NCBI GenBank assembly: GCA_027946365.1
Contig: JAPEUQ010000003.1
Span: 868,001-932,000 of the forward strand
DNA from: Kalmusia sp. IMI 367209
Lineage: Eukaryota > Ascomycota > Dothideomycetes > Pleosporales > Didymosphaeriaceae
Reading direction: 5' to 3'
Length of the DNA: 64,000 nucleotides
In this document: positions 1 through 10,924 of the stretch, piece after piece
Position numbering within the stretch: the first letter of the stretch is position 1
How the letters are laid out: the number at the start of each line of letters is the position of its first letter
Translations under genes and position numbers: made by a program
Notes under the pieces: model-generated
Seen by the model: the letters and a program-made list of their open reading frames with translations, nothing else
Databases searched by the model: none
Told to the model about the DNA's origin: nothing

Positions 1-217
1 AGGAGAAGGAAATGAAAGTATGGTTCATTCACGTGATTGTGAATATTGACCGTGGAACGAAATGTGCTGCTTATGTAATTCAATAGAATCACGCTAACAC
101 GTGAATCCGCGCCAACGTCCAACACGAAAGCCCTCTTCGCAAGAACGCGATACAAACTTGCGTCCTGCCGCAACGTTAACTTAACAGCCTTCAGACAGAC
201 CATCGTCACGAGGCTCA

Positions 218-877
218 ATGCCATCCGACGCCCCTTCGGTCTCGCCTGCCCCAGCATGGCGCGCTTTCATCCACCTTTACCTCCCCGTTTTCACTAGCAT
301 CCTCCTTATCCTCTTCATTCGCAATCCGTTCGAACACCGTGCGCTCCTCCTAGCCAGCGCAATCCCCACATACCTCCTCGGCTCCTTCGCTCATCATCCT
401 CGAACTCAGCCACCTGTTCGCTTTACGCATAGGTCCGATCTACACCGCGCAGCCGTCTTGTTCACGTATGGACGCATCATGGGCACCCCTTTCAAGCTAG
501 CGTTTTATATCGCCGATATGGTCGGCAATTATGCAGTGGATGCACTCATCGATGCGGGGGAGGTACCTAGAGCGTCAGAGTTCTTGGTGCATGCTCTATG
601 GACAGCTGCAAGTAGCTTGCTGTTCAACTACATTGTGCCCCCATCATGGCCACTTTTGTGGTCACTGGTAGGGATGGTCGACAGAACAATGTTTCGGGCT
701 ACATACCTTGCGCTGGTAGATGATGTAGTTCACGTTTTGGCGTATCCGGATACAAAGACGACAAGAGGATTGGCTGTAACAGTGCTTGTGCAGGCCATTC
801 TCATTGCCATATCTGTCTTGTGGATCCACTTTGTGTATATATTCGGCGCCCGAGAAAAAATGACCACAGAAATGTAA
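218..877 (+). CDS. hypothetical multi-pass membrane protein, 219 aa
   Basis: Single-exon frame starting at an ATG and closed by TAA. I do not recognise the family. Three hydrophobic stretches are visible: residues ~17-35 (leucine/isoleucine/phenylalanine-rich), ~40-57, and a long C-terminal one at ~185-210; a weaker one lies at ~125-155. The protein is therefore probably integral to a membrane, with a short Ser/Pro/Ala-rich N-terminus and a basic, hydrophilic last ten residues. There is no signal-peptide-like cleavage site. No intron is needed. It diverges from nothing nearby; the next gene downstream is convergent. Function unknown. Confidence 0.6.
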   Translation: MPSDAPSVSPAPAWRAFIHLYLPVFTSILLILFIRNPFEHRALLLASAIPTYLLGSFAHHPRTQPPVRFTHRSDLHRAAVLFTYGRIMGTPFKLAFYIADMVGNYAVDALIDAGEVPRASEFLVHALWTAASSLLFNYIVPPSWPLLWSLVGMVDRTMFRATYLALVDDVVHVLAYPDTKTTRGLAVTVLVQAILIAISVLWIHFVYIFGAREKMTTEM

Positions 878-1349
878 AGGATTGAATTTGTATGACACGG
901 TCAGCTAGCCTTTGCGGTGTGCCCGCTCAGCCAGTACGATCACTACGCGAGTATTCACCGTTCCCACCAACTCCCCTCTCGGCTTTACGCTTTAAACGCG
1001 CGACATCGAATTGAACGGATTGCAGCATAAATACGAAGTTCGCTCTTCATATAATATACATGGACAGATGTTCTATCTACACACCGTCAGTCGATTTCTT
1101 GACTGCCGTTGCCGGTGCTGCAATGCTTGCCTTAAGACCTTGCTCAACGAGGCGAGCAAAGCCAACTACATACAACTTGGTGGGAGCTTCGTGCTGCACA
1201 TTTCACTTCGGTGCTTCTTCATGATACCGCTATATTCAATCATCGCGACTCGTCTGCACGTTGCGGTCGCCAACTGCCGAGCGGTCAGCTCTAACATCTA
1301 CCGAACGGCCAAACATCAACAAAGATGATCAATCATCGATGTTAGCTAA
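878..1349. other. intergenic, no gene seen
   Basis: Space between two convergent genes. Short frames run through it but resemble nothing and have no supporting splice structure. It presumably holds both 3' ends. Confidence 0.6.
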
Positions 1350-3086
1350 CTATGCTAATTTACTTTCAAGGACTTTGCTTGCCCCACCCTTACTTCCCGC
1401 TTCGTTTAAATTGTCCTCTACACTATCCTCGGAGCCTCTCTCGTCGTCGGATGATGCGTTCGACCTCTTGTTCCGGAGCTCTCTCGTATGCAGCAATTGT
1501 ATTCCTACAATCGCAATCAAAGCAGCAATCACCAATCCCCAAGTTGAGGGGAAGCCGCGTCTGAACGTCGGTGCTGCCGTTTGTGGAAAGATGACAATAG
1601 GTAGCCACGCTGCCACGGCGTACTGGAAGCCGTTCATACTGCTGATGACTATTGCTCTTTCCTCGTTGTTGTCGGCGCAGACTTCGTTCGCCCAAGAGTA
1701 GCTAAGCACATTAGTTTGCCATCCTAAGAGAATAATGATTTGGAACTTGCAAAATGGCTGTCATCAGCTGAACGCCTGTAGTCATAAAGGCAAAAATTTT
1801 CACCCTCTGCCCTTCTGGCCAAAAAGCAAGTATACCATTTGGAAGCAAGCCATACGCCAAGGGACATAAAACAAGCGCAAACCGACTGCCTGTATAGTCC
1901 GACAGAAAACCCCAAAGCACGATGCAGAAACCGGATATCAACTTCGCGCCTGTCGGTATCAAGTTACGGTCTACAACCGAGAAACCCTCTGATTTGAGCC
2001 AGATCCCAAAGTAGTCGCCGGAGCCACATGAAGAACCGTACAGGACGTAGCCTAGGACGAAAGCGTACCATCGCCAGCGCGTGAGGATGACTTTGAAGGA
2101 GGCGAAGGTAAGGGGTGATGGTGCGGCTTTACCCGCCTCGCGGACGCGCGCAATAGCTAATTCCTTCTCATTGGCATTAAGAAACCACGATTTGGTGGTG
2201 TACGGGGTATCTGGAAGGATCCACCATGTCGCGAACCCTACTGGTACCGTCATACACTATCCCTTTCGTCAGCAATCCGGATACCTGCAGTCCCACATCA
2301 TAAGTTTGGCAATTGAATTGCGTATCCTACGACACCTTGATCCACAATACGTCTCCAAGCCTTCCACGTAATACCATGCTGGGATATGATTCGAGGTGAA
2401 AACTTACGCCACAAACGATATAAAGCCATCTCCAACCCGCGAGCCCATGATGTCCATCGAGGCTTTTATACACTGCAGCTTGCAGATAGCCTCCGAAAGC
2501 TGTTCCGACAGGCGCTGTCATATGGAAGATGGCAATCCCTCTTAGCCAACTCCGTCTTCGTATACCAGCTTCCTAGCACGAACAATAGTGCCGGAAAGAA
2601 GCTACTCTCGAAGAAGCCAACTAGGAATCGAAACGCATACAACATTTTTACGTTCTTAACACCCGCTTGCGCAAAGGTGAATGTGCCCCAGCAAATTTCC
2701 ATAGCCGCAAGCCAATACGATGGACGTATGTATTGAATGATAATGTTGGAGGGTATTTGCATGATAGCATAGGCTACAGTATAGCAGGTAACGGCGTAAG
2801 TGTACTCATTGCCGAGCATGTGCAGATCTTCTTGCATGCCCGAGACGTAGGCGTTTGCCAAATTGCCTTGATCGAGATATTTTAGAAAGAAACCTAGGCA
2901 GCCGATGGTGAGGATAGAGAAGTCCAGTTTGCGGAGGAGTTTCCGCTCTTCGTGGGATTTTAAATGGGTGTCCGAGTCCCAAATGAAGGAGCGAAACTGC
3001 GAATATATTTGATCAGATTGCTGCTGAAATGATGAGTTGAGACAAGACAAGATTATGCTCACGTTTCTCAGAATACTGGGCGCCAT
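1350..3086 (-). pseudogene. MFS transporter of the Dal5/Liz1 (pantothenate/allantoate) group, one frameshift
   Basis: Proton symporter-type permease of the fungal anion:cation symporter group; relatives (yeast Fen2, fission yeast Liz1, Dal5) import carboxylates such as pantothenate or allantoate at the plasma membrane. Hallmarks: FLKYLDQGNLANAYVSGM in the first membrane segment region, a DxGxxxGR-like loop, and the C-terminal WANEVCADNNEERA motif followed by AVAAWLPIVIFPQT. Exon model (minus): 3086-3063, 3023-2408, 2256-1751, 1701-1350. Introns: 3024-3062 (39 nt, GTGAGC..CAG, frame-neutral), 2257-2407 (GTAAGT..TAG), 1702-1750 (GC-AG: GCAAGT..TTAG with CTAAT branch). At 2537-2539 a GGG replaces the expected GG: the family motif AKRIAIFHMTAPVG continues only after dropping one base. 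Everything else is intact, so this is either a young pseudogene or a single-base assembly error. Confidence 0.75.
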
Positions 3087-3844
3087 GATCACTCTTGATG
3101 AAGTTCCCCCTCGCTCGTAGCCCTAATTCGAAGACACGATACCTTACGATCGTGTCGTCCTCAGTCGTAATAAAGTGAAGGAAGGTTCATATCAATGTTG
3201 GGATACGGTTGTTAAGTGCTATCTTGGCTTCTTGTCGTAATAGACACTAATCTGCTGCAATGCAGCTCTTTGTGGATACATGTCCGTGGTACACGGACCT
3301 TATCAGTGGTTTTCTGTGTGTGAGTGCGGGGAGCTGCGAAGCACCTCATTACCAGGATGTGTTGGCCCATCGACACAATCGCCACGCATGCGCGGAAGCA
3401 GTTTCCTACCTGGTCGCAAAGCGCAATGTCTAGGACCTACCGAGCAGAGGAGAGCATTTATTTAACGCACGATGTATTCTACAAATCGATAGAGTGCGCG
3501 CAGAAGATGGTGATGACGTCATCTAGTGCACATCTCACTGTCGGCCTTCCATGTCTATATGTATAAATGTCACTATCACCGCCTGGGCATCAGCCATAAC
3601 CAGGCTTCATTTCCACCGAATAGTTAAGCAATATTGTATCCTCTACTATATCTCTAATCCCGTTTTTTTGCCTTCACAGCCTCTTGAGAATTTCTTGACC
3701 AACGCTCTTAGTTCCTCTTTCAAGCTGCCCCTTCGTCAGGACGCCACATATCCTCCGAATGATAATAGACTCACATGTTGCGGAACCGCAAGTTTCCTGG
3801 ATCGAGCGAAGAGGAACACAAATCGAAATGCCTGCGTTTGATGG
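3087..3844. other. intergenic, no gene seen; one CRE palindrome
   Basis: Upstream of the MFS gene and downstream of the fructosamine-kinase remnant. No convincing frame. It contains the palindrome TGACGTCA at 3514-3521 (extended arms GATGACGTCATC at 3512-3523), the binding sequence of CRE/ATF-type bZIP factors. Confidence 0.5.
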
Positions 3845-4545
3845 TTAACAACAAGGCATCAAACGCACAGTCATCTGCAAAAGCGCTACATACACGCAAT
3901 ATAAGGCGTTCCTGTCGTCGAAATCTTCGGTAGGCTCTGAAGGCGGGAAATATGTTAGGTATTCGGCGATATGATCACTGTCCATTTTGTGTCGTGTTGG
4001 TCTCCAAGGTGCCAGCTCATCTAGCAATGGATCGTTAATAAAATCATGACCATCCTCGACTCGAGATTTTCTCACATCCTTTGTGCGCATAGGAGGAGCA
4101 GGCATCGAAGATGACTGGTAACTCAATGATCCGTTCACGGATGCATTGCCACCCCACAGATCGCCATGCACTAGCCGGGGAATGACAGATCGACCATCTG
4201 CTTTAAGGGGACGCAGAAGCTGGGGACGACCTTCTCATTTATTGCCTTGCGCATTTGCGACATCTCCTCATCCTATCCTTACGCTTCCTCTTCTAGATCA
4301 AAGAATTTTTGTATCCCTCTAGAATAGCTTACTTCCCAACTATCACATTCGGACGTGCCCTGTGGAAGTCTTCCCTGATAGTAGGTTGTAACTGGAAAAC
4401 CGAATTTGCCCTTTGGCGACACGCTGTTGTAGTGGAGCTGTGCTGATATTCTTGGAAGGTCTTCTGCATCTAGGGTTTCGCAGCAACTCAGTCCACCTCC
4501 CAAGATGACACTAACAGAAACACACATTTCCATCAAGGGCTATGC
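3845..4545 (-). pseudogene. fructosamine/ketosamine-3-kinase remnant, 5'-truncated
   Basis: The family phosphorylates sugar adducts on protein amines, prompting deglycation. Recognisable blocks in order: LPRISAQLHYNSVSPKGKFG, QKFFDLEEEA, then (other frame) LLRPLKADGRSVIPRLVHGD with the catalytic HGDLW of aminoglycoside-kinase-like folds, VIFDACSSYAHK, ELAPWRPTRHKM, and DFDDRNALY. Lesions: in-frame TAA and TAG directly after the EEEA block (about 4277-4285), a one-base loss near 4222, another between the HGDLWGGNASVN and VIFDAC blocks (about 4125-4140). An intron-like GTGAGA..CTAG still lies before ELAPWRP. The ATP-binding N-terminal third is missing: homology starts at about 4540, only some 75 bp from the end of the SMI1 gene. 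Clear pseudogene. Confidence 0.85.
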
Positions 4546-4616
4546 GATGCCACTAGTAATTATGTAATAGCTCTTTAACTTTATAGTCTATATGTGATTT
4601 TCTAGCCACGCCTCGC

Positions 4617-5981
4617 CTATTTTGCCCTACACTCGTATGCAAGACAGGGGTTACCGTTATCACTATTACACGGCTTTCCGGATAGGCGAACAGTATCCTC
4701 CAACCAATTCCGGAAGGTACCAACAGGATAAATTGGTTGATATTCCATGTTAACTATCATAGCCCATTCCATCTTCTCGAAAGCTTCCATGGAGCCGTAC
4801 AGATCCTCAATTGCACGAGTAGTCTCTGCTTTTATAGCATCGGTGACTTTGTCGCTGGCTAGTGCCTTCTTGTAGGCCTTGATGGTCGCCTTCATGTCAG
4901 AGGGACTGGTTAGAAGTAACACATACTCGTTCATTCGTCCAATCTCGATTTGCTTGGTAGCTGACGGCCATGCATCGTATCCGGCTTCGCGAATCAATTG
5001 GGCTGTTCCTGACGAATCTTCGACCAATTCCAATGGAACCTCGACGGTACTTGGTAGGTTGTAGAACACAACATCTTGAGTATTGGATAATGGTGGTATC
5101 ATCATTTGGCCATCGTAAACCGATTCAAGACCGTTAGAGGCGAAGAGAAATTCTTTGTAGTCATCTGGCAAAGGAGATATCTTGAGCCGCTTCTCTATAT
5201 CTTCAGTCTCCTTTTCTGTTGCAGGTGTGTGCAAATAGCTCTCTGGCGGATCTTGACATGACTCTTCGTAGAGAGTACCTGCGTTCTTCTTCGTATTCTC
5301 TACGAGTATATCGAGCAGCTCTTTGATTGGTTTCCCTTCATAACCGCCCTTCTGTCGGCCTTCTTGGAGTCGTATACGAACCGTCTCTACGATGTCTTCC
5401 CCTGTCACACACAATTTTGCATCGTCCACCCCTAACTTTTGCGCAAATACGCCACTGGCTAGGAGAGGCCAGAGTTTACGGTGCTGTATCAAGGCGTCGA
5501 TATAGCCGTGGAAATGGTCCGTGATCTGTTCGAGTGCTCTGACGACTCTCTCATCTTGTTGGACTTCTTCTACATCTGTTTTGCCCCTTTTCTCGCATAA
5601 TACAACTGCAATGGTGAGACAAAGAGCGGGATCTCGTTGAGATAATTCCGTCCGATTGATAAGTTCATCGTATCTTTCCTCATCGATTGAACCTGATGGC
5701 GAAACATCGAGCTCATCTAGGGCGTTCTTACTTCGTGCTGATTTAGGAATGTTAGATGGCCAGTCGCCTGTTTGTTCGAAGGCAAAATTCAAGAACTGCA
5801 TTTCATGGAACCCATGCTCTGTACAATTTTGCGAAAGGAGAAGATCTGTAATTTTGGATGCGATGTCGATTTTACCCAGAACGGCGAGTTCCTTGGCCAG
5901 TTCCCTTATTCTTGAATAAACAACAGGGCGAGATGGATTGTATAAAATATCATCCTTATCGAATTTGGTCTTGTTGCTCAT
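4617..5981 (-). CDS. SMI1/KNR4-domain protein, 454 aa
   Basis: Intronless 454-residue protein. The SMI1/KNR4 fold lies at about residues 250-390, beginning TPATEKETEDIEKRLKISPL, followed by LPDDYKEFLFASNGLE, the usual 'acidic helix then NGL' signature. The N-terminal 230 residues are helical and hydrophilic; the C-terminus has a LAYECRAK block seen in fungal relatives. In yeast, Knr4/Smi1 coordinates cell-wall synthesis with proliferation; many filamentous fungi have families of SMI1-domain proteins of unknown role, so the domain call is firm but a cell-wall function is only an inference. The start is the first ATG of the frame, and a CRE palindrome lies 124 bp upstream. Its 3' end almost touches the kinase pseudogene. 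Confidence 0.85.
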   Translation of the reverse strand: MSNKTKFDKDDILYNPSRPVVYSRIRELAKELAVLGKIDIASKITDLLLSQNCTEHGFHEMQFLNFAFEQTGDWPSNIPKSARSKNALDELDVSPSGSIDEERYDELINRTELSQRDPALCLTIAVVLCEKRGKTDVEEVQQDERVVRALEQITDHFHGYIDALIQHRKLWPLLASGVFAQKLGVDDAKLCVTGEDIVETVRIRLQEGRQKGGYEGKPIKELLDILVENTKKNAGTLYEESCQDPPESYLHTPATEKETEDIEKRLKISPLPDDYKEFLFASNGLESVYDGQMMIPPLSNTQDVVFYNLPSTVEVPLELVEDSSGTAQLIREAGYDAWPSATKQIEIGRMNEYVLLLTSPSDMKATIKAYKKALASDKVTDAIKAETTRAIEDLYGSMEAFEKMEWAMIVNMEYQPIYPVGTFRNWLEDTVRLSGKPCNSDNGNPCLAYECRAK

Positions 5982-6104
5982 GTCGAAGTTTGGGCGGTCG
6001 AACTATCCGTGGAATTTATTTCATAGAAGTCGTGAATTTAAGCGTGTAATATGTAGAATCGTCGTGCTTATATCACTCGTGGCTTGGAAAAAGGCAACGT
6101 ATTC

Positions 6105-6112
6105 TGACGTCA
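6105..6112. promoter_or_regulatory. CRE-type palindrome TGACGTCA upstream of the SMI1/KNR4 gene
   Basis: Perfect 8-bp CRE, 124 bp upstream of the SMI1/KNR4 start codon, within promoter distance. Such sites bind ATF/CREB-like bZIP proteins in fungi. Function here is inferred from position only. Confidence 0.35.
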
Positions 6113-9100
6113 TATTACGCAGAGCAAAATGATCTATTCTTGCATCTCCTTCTTTCAGCCCCAATGCGAGACAAATGATCGATGAATAAGACACAGGAAG
6201 GTATTAATTCTAACCAGAGCAAGGAAGGGAAGAAAAGAGAGAATTCTCTCCATAAAGGATGTACTCTCCTCTTACTAATCCCCGTAGCCCTAGCCTATCA
6301 TAACGTTATTAAATAGATCTATTTAAAATAGTGCTTTCGTTATCGTCTAAAATTCTCATGGTAAAATCTCTACGGCTCAGTATTTTCAATAGAGTTGAAA
6401 ATTTTTATAGTCATTAATTTGAGGCTTTCGCAACTCGAATCGTTACCCGCCTAGTAGAAGGTAAATCCTCTTAATATCTTCTTTCCATATAAGTAGTTAT
6501 AAAAAACTAAAAATAATTAGCCTCAAGATTAAAAAAAACCTTACGTCCAGGGAATTGCTCTGGTCGTAATTACGACCTTAATTAAGACCATCTCGTATTT
6601 CCTTATTATTGTTCCCAGTAATGTATTGGAGGATTTTTGATTATCGCTTAACTTATTACGTCTATGCGCTCAATGGTACACCACATATTTGTACACCAGC
6701 ACAATAAATCCACCATTAGGAGTAAGACTCCAGAAGTCTAAACGGAGCGGGTCACTGGCTGCTCGCATAGGATTAGAACCGGAAGCTTATGTTTGGTTGG
6801 TCAGGCCAGTGGTTTTATCACCCTCACAAGATGTGGAAGAACAAAACGAGTAGCGCGATAATCAGAAAGTATGAGTGCTATTCCTTGGAATAAGGAGAGT
6901 GAATTAGAGAGGCTGAATCACCGCGCAGTATCGTAGATTTCTTTTTTGATTTCTCTGGTCGGCTTACTCATTCAGACACGGAGCCGATGTATAGTATGTT
7001 CAATCTCAAATCCCAAAACGAGTCAATAGGATTCGATCCCTTTCCGTTAAGGCGGCGCCAACCGACAACTTTAGTTCCCGTCTTCGAAAATTGTTAAGTC
7101 AATATTGTTAAGAGGAGAATCTAACTTATTAATCTTTGAACAGGGTCACGCTTTCTAAGATCGCGGGGAAGCGACTAAGTAATTGTAGCCGAGTCCCAAA
7201 ATTGATCCTAACCGTGAATCTGCGACGGCTGAATCGCCAATCATAGCGCCCACCATAAGAAAGCCCCATTTTAGGACCAGACAACAAGAGGGTTAGGTAT
7301 TCGAGATCCGTGGTCGCGCTGCGGCGTTGTGAGTTTAGTCCGCAGGACTACCCTCCTGACATGTAATCTTAAATGATCAAGTAAGGAATATCCATATAAG
7401 CACCAAAATCTCCCAAACTCGGCCACCATCGCATTGCATCTTATTTTCCATGACTAGAACTATAAGTCTAAATTATTCTTAATCGAAAACGTCACAATAC
7501 CTACACCCTAGCTCAATGTGTAGCCTCCACTGCTAGCTGCCATAACGAGACGGTCAACATCTAGTCACATCTCTTAAGCACAATCTGATTTTCCACTAGC
7601 ATAGCCCCATTCGTCAGTAATAATACAGCTTCACTCCATGACATCATAGTTCTACTGTACCTTATGGCCTCCGCTTTATGCTTTTGGTGTTCAACAACGT
7701 ATCATATACTCGCAAGTCACCCCCATAAAGGCGTTTGGTAACACCTTGACTATGTTAAAATCATTGCGGTTATCTGCTCCTCCACGGTTTCATTTGTGTT
7801 CCTTTCTTTCGAGGGCCAAGAGGAGCTACAGAAAGTACATATACTTCTCATTAGCCTAGCTGCAGTGCTATGTCTAATTCGCCTCTCTTGGGTCCAGCTA
7901 TACTATCGTAAAAAGCGTCGCACTCGTATCATCGCGCACGCCTGTCTTGGGGGCCTGCCCCATGACCCCAGCATTGCACTGTTGGTACCAATCTTACGCA
8001 CTTGTTCGATATATGAAACTCTTGCGGCCTTTTTGGTCCCTTGTGCTCACTAATAGCGCATGAGGTGGCGTTTATGCGACGAAGCTCCTTGATCAGGCTG
8101 TTGAAGTCAACCAGGTACACTCACAATTCAAGTACATTATCGTTGTTGTCGGAGCTTTTATTTGTTAATGAGCATAGCTTGCTGTCCATCATGTGAGGTA
8201 TATAGAGTGCTTCAAACTTGCTTTTACGTGCATCTAGGACCTTATGTAGATTATGGTTGATTAGGCAATAATTTTAGCGTTATATTGGATCAAGAGGCAT
8301 TTTAAGAATTTAGGATAATCTAACTGGAAGCCTGGTATAAGAATAACCTGATATTATTCCGATAGGCTTGTGATACCTAAGACCCGAGCGGACTCCGAGC
8401 CACAATATGTAGAGAACATATATAACATCGAATTGCGACATTAGAAGAAGAAAGGATACATTTCTAAATGCACTACCGTCAGATCATGAAAATACGCATA
8501 GGGAGAAGTGGATCTCCGGTTCCGTTGCATACCCACCCCAGGCAATCGGCTGTGGTGTTAAGACGGCAAGGCATCATGCAGTCACGTCATTGAATGAAAT
8601 TCCCCAGAAAGCATCTCTTTGCCTTCTTCGCCTTGCGACACCTGGACCATAGCTAGTGAGACGTTGGAAATCATCGAATGTAAGATGAAATCACCTTCAA
8701 GAATAATGACGCCCCAGACTTATTGTAAGATATCACGGTTCATACATTTTACATGTTCTCTCAATCGGCACACTCGCCAGCTACGGATGGACGCTTGTGT
8801 ATGAGGTACATGTAAGTGTCCCATTGATGCTTTAATTCGTCATTGGGGCGAAATGTAGTATTCTACTACAAAAGTTGAGTACTCTGATGATTGGCATCTT
8901 TCCCCGAAAACCGGCGCCGCGGGAGCCACGAATAACATAAAGCGATGTGCTTTGTCGGCATTGTTAGTCGCTCTCCTTTGGCCGATAGAAAGTAGTATTG
9001 GAACAGGCTGGGTGTTTATTCTACTAGACTTTATCGACGAAATAGGCGGAATCGCAGCAGTGTTCGCTTTATATCGTAAGGGTTGGGCTTGGAGGCTTAG

Positions 9101-9469
9101 GAGAGCATGAATTCAGTCCGTACCAAACTTTCAGAGAGAGCCCGAAGAGTGTTGTATGGCAAAACTCACACCAACTAATACTGCACGAGAATTGAGGAGG
9201 AGTAAATCGTTCAAGCTTGATCTGTCGCGAAATTCTGCCAATTTTTGCCAGGTGCAAACCTAGCCTAGCGGACGGTTGTGGGACAGAATCAGGTGGATAG
9301 CTCCAAGTCACTAGAGTTTTGAGGTTTTGATGAAAAGGAAGTGTAGTCATGAAGAACATCGCAAAATGTTATCATCATTCACCACGTCGAAATACACCAT
9401 TTTGCGGAGCATCACAGAAAGACAAAAGTACATTCAATAGCCTGCTGATATCTCTGTTTCGATTCTGCG
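6113..9469. other. AT-rich gene-free block, possibly a RIP-degraded element
   Basis: About 3.3 kb with no frame resembling any protein and with dense stops on both strands. The stretch from about 6290 to 6660 is strikingly rich in A, T and TA steps, unlike the flanking genes; the rest (to about 8900) is more mixed but still open-frame-poor. Tracts near 6768-6842 and 7020-7060 carry tRNA T-loop-like strings (for example GGATTCGATCC), but I could not fold either into a tRNA. No terminal repeats, target-site duplication or transposase frame was found. The composition is what repeat-induced point mutation leaves behind; this is inference. Confidence 0.5.
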
Positions 9470-10521
9470 CTACTTCGATAGCGTCAATACACCGGGCCGG
9501 TAGGGCAGCAGTCCATAGTCACCGCCTGAACTAGGTGCTCGTCCCTGGTACAACAACTGCAGGTTGCACGGATCCACAGGGAAAGTCTGATCATTTCCAC
9601 TCCTCACCAGCTCACCATGGCTGATATCATTGGTCCATGTAGCGCCACTGTTCGCTTTTCCAGCGAAAGGGTTGCTCTCGGTAGCGGCCTGCGCCGTCCA
9701 CGTGCCACCTAGACTTGTCGCCGTGAACGACCTAAAATATCTCCCATTGGCACCGATCGCTTCGACGATCATGATGTATTTGTTGAGACCGGTCAGAGAG
9801 TAAACTTGCACTGCTTCGAAAAGGTTGTTGGTCGTATCGCTGAGGACTACGGTGGATGCGCTGCCGAAGCTTCCAGGAAAGTTGCCGATGGGCATGCTAG
9901 AACGGTAGATCTTGCCGTTATCGCCAGCGAAGAAGAGATACATGTTGGTGCTGTCGCCGATGACTGTTTGATCAATTGGGCCAGTGCTGCTCCCTGAGAT
10001 CGAGCCGGTAAAGAGTGGCTGTGCAGCACTCCATCCGTTGGCATTCGTGGGGTCGGTCGATGTTCGATACGAGAACGCAGTAGGGCCCCACTGGTGTGCC
10101 AATACCCATACACTTTTAGGGGCGAAATAAAACAGGGTCGGGGCGACGGCGCTGGACGACATCTTTGTCTGGCTCGCGGAACCCAATTCCGACCAGCTTG
10201 TGACGGCTCCAAAGGCCATCGATCCCCATGTACTACCAGAATCGTGGGTTGTTGCATACACGATATGCTTTCCGTTGTAGGGGGCGGTAGTGAAATCTTT
10301 GAGTGACACCCATCTACGTGATACATGGCTTATTAACACATACTATTTGGTGTTGTGTTCCCTATCGCAACTTACCCTGATTTCGGTTGCGCGAGTGCTC
10401 CGGTCGATGTCCACGTATATTTTGATGGAAGCTCGCATGCACGCGGAGCGAGTGGTTTGGCATGTGTAACGCTCGTCGCTAGCGCCACGAGCCCGAACGA
10501 CAATATCATAGAATTAACCAT
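9470..10521 (-). CDS. secreted GH62 alpha-L-arabinofuranosidase, 329 aa
   Basis: Removes arabinose side chains from arabinoxylan outside the cell. Exons (minus): 10521-10376 and 10313-9470, with a 62-nt GTAAGT..TAG intron at 10314-10375; joining restores [11 protein letters not shown]. Residues 1-22 are a signal peptide (hydrophobic, ending near THAKP). GH62 blocks follow in the expected order: [92 protein letters not shown], and the closing [23 protein letters not shown]. Length is usual for a catalytic domain without a carbohydrate-binding module. The start was chosen because it gives the signal peptide. It stands alone next to the AT-rich block, a frequent setting for accessory plant-wall enzymes. 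Confidence 0.95.
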
Positions 10522-10924
10522 AATGAGCTTTTACGTCGCAATGTCAACGTTACTGGTAGATTCGTAACCAAACCACGGATTTCCAAGATCTTATATACTC
10601 TTCACCGAGGCATAGTTTTGAGAATAAGGAAGGCATCCTGTGTGTAATGTCGCGTCAAGTGGAGGTATTTGATAGCCTGCAATGTGCTCGATTGAAATTA
10701 AGCGGGATCTACTCTATTTGAATAGACGGGAATTCTGTTCGTTGGTGCGATTTGAGGTTCCGGGGAGGACAAAGTTTTAATTAGACGATGTCGGGCCGCA
10801 TATTTACCTGCGGGATCCCTAGTTCCACTAATGAAACATGTAGTAACTTGCATCGTGTATCGTCGGTAATCGCACCGGTAATCTCGATTCACATTCAATC
10901 TCGAGTTTTCTAGTCTATTACTGT
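10522..10924. other. intergenic, no gene seen
   Basis: Promoter side of the GH62 gene and 3' side of the F-box gene. No supported frame. Confidence 0.5.

Noticed and set aside
6768..6842. tRNA-like string with a T-loop-like GGTTCTAATCC on the minus strand
   Set aside because: The T-stem and acceptor stem do not pair and no D-arm consensus fits; at best a degenerate remnant.
7020..7060. GGATTCGATCC and TTGGCGCC strings that suggest a tRNA or retrotransposon primer-binding site
   Set aside because: No cloverleaf and no flanking long terminal repeats could be found.
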